24,801 bases of DNA from positions 1-24,801 of the forward strand of contig CAJMHR010000034.1 in assembly GCA_905213265.1 (NCBI GenBank), read 5' to 3'. The notes beneath the pieces are model-generated. The model was given only the letters and a program-made list of their open reading frames with translations, did no database searches and had not been told where the DNA came from. The stretch comes from an uncultured Collinsella sp. GTDB taxonomy: Bacteria; Actinomycetota; Coriobacteriia; Coriobacteriales; Coriobacteriaceae. Of the stretch, positions 23,795-24,801 are shown in pieces. Position 1 is the first letter of the stretch. Each line of letters opens with the position of its first letter. A program made the translations under genes and the position numbers.

Positions 23795-23976
23795 CCTCCG
23801 GACGCGGCCGCGCGTGCGGCGTCCGGGGGCTTCTGGATATGTATACGCATGCGCGGGCGGCACGCCGCTCGACGCTTACACCCCGTGCATGCGCAGAAAG
23901 CACCTGCATGGGGTCATCGACTGTATGGTCGAGGTTTGGATTTCACCTGTAACCTTTCTCTTGACCCTCATTAACC
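23795..23976 (-). ncRNA. Structured 5' leader of the MgtE-like operon, riboswitch-like
   Basis: On the minus strand, GGGTCA (23967-23962) pairs with TGACCC (23916-23911). This encloses two smaller stems, AGGTT/AACCT and TCGAC/GTCGA (23932-23928 with 23921-23917), forming a three-way junction. The CCC of the closing stem can instead pair with GGGG at 23884-23881 in a following hairpin, so the two folds compete. The last hairpin (arms 23819-23829 and 23795-23805, 10 of 11 paired) buries the GGAGG ribosome site. The aptamer, switch and sequestering-hairpin layout suggests translational control, plausibly by Mg2+. The M-box consensus (GGTGAGGCTCC) is not present. Bases 23992-24070 show nothing recognisable. 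Confidence 0.5.
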
Positions 23977-23982
23977 GCAGTA

Positions 23983-23991
23983 ACTATAGCA
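23983..23991 (-). promoter_or_regulatory. Extended -10 promoter of the MgtE-like operon
   Basis: TGCTATAGT on the minus strand is an extended -10 box (TGn plus 5 of 6 matches to TATAAT). No -35 was seen at normal spacing. Transcription would begin near 23977, a few bases before the structured leader. Confidence 0.5.
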
Positions 23992-24070
23992 TCAGCATCG
24001 CCCTGCGGCATCGAATTTATGCGCTGCACATTGCAGGCATACCAAACGCTGACGCATCCGTGACATAGTC

Positions 24071-24801
24071 ATTGGGTGTTCCTATAGTTTTGTCAACCGT
24101 CGGGGCTACTCCCGGTAGGGCACCCGGTCGCGCATCACGGCGTATATCGCCCTGAGCCGCTTCCTCGCGACGGCCTTGAGCGCCCGCCCGTGCCCCATGC
24201 CCCGCGCCCTGCAGGCCCGGTAGTACTCGCCGTAGCGCCCCGAGGACCTCACCAGGCTGTTGCACGAGAAGATCAGCAGGGACTTGAGCCTCGCGTCGCC
24301 GCGCCTGGACGCCCTGACCGACCTCACCGACGTGCCGGAGCTCCTCACCCTCGGGGCTATGCCGCAGTACGAGGCCAGGTGGTCGTGGTCCGGGAACCTC
24401 CCGATGTCGACCGACACCGCGAGCTGCGCCGCGGTCCTCGGGCCGATGCCGGGCACGGTGAGCAGACACGCGTAGGTCTCGTCGCCCTCGAGCAGCGCCG
24501 CCGTCTCGGCCTCGAGGGCCCCGGCCTCGTCGAGGGCCTCCGATATCCGGGCGGCCAGGAACCTGACCTGCCTGTTCTCGGCCTCGACGAGCGCCGGCGG
24601 GGGCGCGGTGGAGGCGGCCGCGGCCTCCCCGGCGGCCTCGGCCCGCGGGCCCTCGGCCCCGGAGCGGGCGATCCCCCACGCCCCGCCGAACCCGGCGAGC
24701 AGCTCCAGCCACCGCCGGTCCGACAGGTCGACCGCGGCCTCGAGGGCCGGGCAGGACTCGAGCAGCACCGCGCGCAGGCGGTTCTTGTCCCTGGTCGCGC
24801 A
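24071..24801 (-). mobile_element. IS110-family insertion sequence, partial (runs off the right edge)
   Basis: The region holds the 3' part of an IS110-type transposase gene and, 10-15 bases beyond its stop, a terminus-like stretch TTGACAAAACTATAGGAACA (24096-24077) that resembles IS110-family ends. The left boundary here (about 24071) is approximate because IS110 elements lack classical terminal inverted repeats. Base composition and codon use are more GC-extreme than in neighbouring genes, which fits recent transfer. Confidence 0.7.
24106..24801 (-). CDS. IS110-family transposase (recombinase), 5' part beyond window
   Basis: The frame is open to the window edge, giving 231 C-terminal residues. 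It starts within the coiled-coil region (ATRDKNRLRAVLLES, typical of IS110). After an Ala/Glu-rich helix comes the Transposase_20 domain: LLTVPGIGPRTAAQLAVSVD (helix-hairpin-helix-like), HLASYCGIAPRVRSSGTS with the conserved Ser-Gly pair expected to hold the catalytic serine, and the closing AVARKRLRAIYAVMRD. The N-terminal DEDD (RuvC-like) domain lies outside the window. IS110 recombinases use a bridge RNA from the element's non-coding end; with so little room 3' of this gene, that RNA should be encoded 5' of it. No frameshift is visible in this part. Confidence 0.93.
   Translation of the reverse strand, partial: CATRDKNRLRAVLLESCPALEAAVDLSDRRWLELLAGFGGAWGIARSGAEGPRAEAAGEAAAASTAPPPALVEAENRQVRFLAARISEALDEAGALEAETAALLEGDETYACLLTVPGIGPRTAAQLAVSVDIGRFPDHDHLASYCGIAPRVRSSGTSVRSVRASRRGDARLKSLLIFSCNSLVRSSGRYGEYYRACRARGMGHGRALKAVARKRLRAIYAVMRDRVPYRE

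Noticed and set aside
23775..24000. M-box (ykoK) magnesium riboswitch or FMN riboswitch in the MgtE-like leader
   Set aside because: The M-box core is not found, and only a short part resembles the FMN element without its two-half multi-stem fold.
24017..24712. Second minus-strand frame overlapping the transposase
   Set aside because: Gly/Arg/Ala-rich out-of-frame reading; the other frame has IS110 motifs.
1..24801. CRISPR array, rRNA or tRNA genes, prophage
   Set aside because: No regularly spaced direct repeats, no RNA-gene signatures and no phage structural genes were seen.

Overview
The window is GC-rich and densely coded. Its gene content and style fit a gut Coriobacteriia bacterium, most likely Collinsella or a close relative. 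The pointers are a LuxR-type regulator with a 12-helix membrane half, an NRAMP-related magnesium transporter of the type known from Eggerthella, strong AGGAGG ribosome sites, and a repeated GTGCCTGTCCCC hairpin. This assignment is inference; no rRNA or other marker gene is present.

Left part (1-5580): pyrE on the minus strand, then a leader of about 440 bases holding a promoter-like dyad and a short ORF, then the P-type Mg2+ ATPase gene mgtA, then a convergent membrane-bound LuxR regulator.

Middle (5818-14220): a four-gene plus-strand cluster encodes a DUF4428 zinc-ribbon protein, a TFIIB-type zinc-ribbon membrane protein, an SPFH protein ending in two zinc ribbons, and a lipoprotein. It resembles the YdjG/YdjI membrane-stress module of Bacillus without its PspA. 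Facing it is a minus-strand operon with 4-base gene overlaps: a 7TM protein with a degenerate kinase half, a HisKA_3-type histidine kinase, and a NarL/LuxR-type response regulator.

Right-centre (14390-20141): a DUF4867 protein, LuxS, and a ribokinase/nucleoside hydrolase pair that together can turn nucleosides into ribose 5-phosphate. A divergent OatA-like acyltransferase with a C-terminal SGNH esterase follows.

Right end (20142-24801): a gene-free stretch of about 500 bases contains a 228-base inverted-repeat element. Next comes a two-gene operon of an MgtE-like sensor/membrane protein and an NRMT-like NRAMP transporter, preceded by a leader of about 200 bases that looks riboswitch-like. 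An IS110-family transposase gene runs off the right edge.

The strongest leads are the MgtE-like/NRMT operon with its structured leader, the SPFH/zinc-ribbon operon, the three-gene sensor operon with a probable pseudokinase, and two non-coding repeat families.
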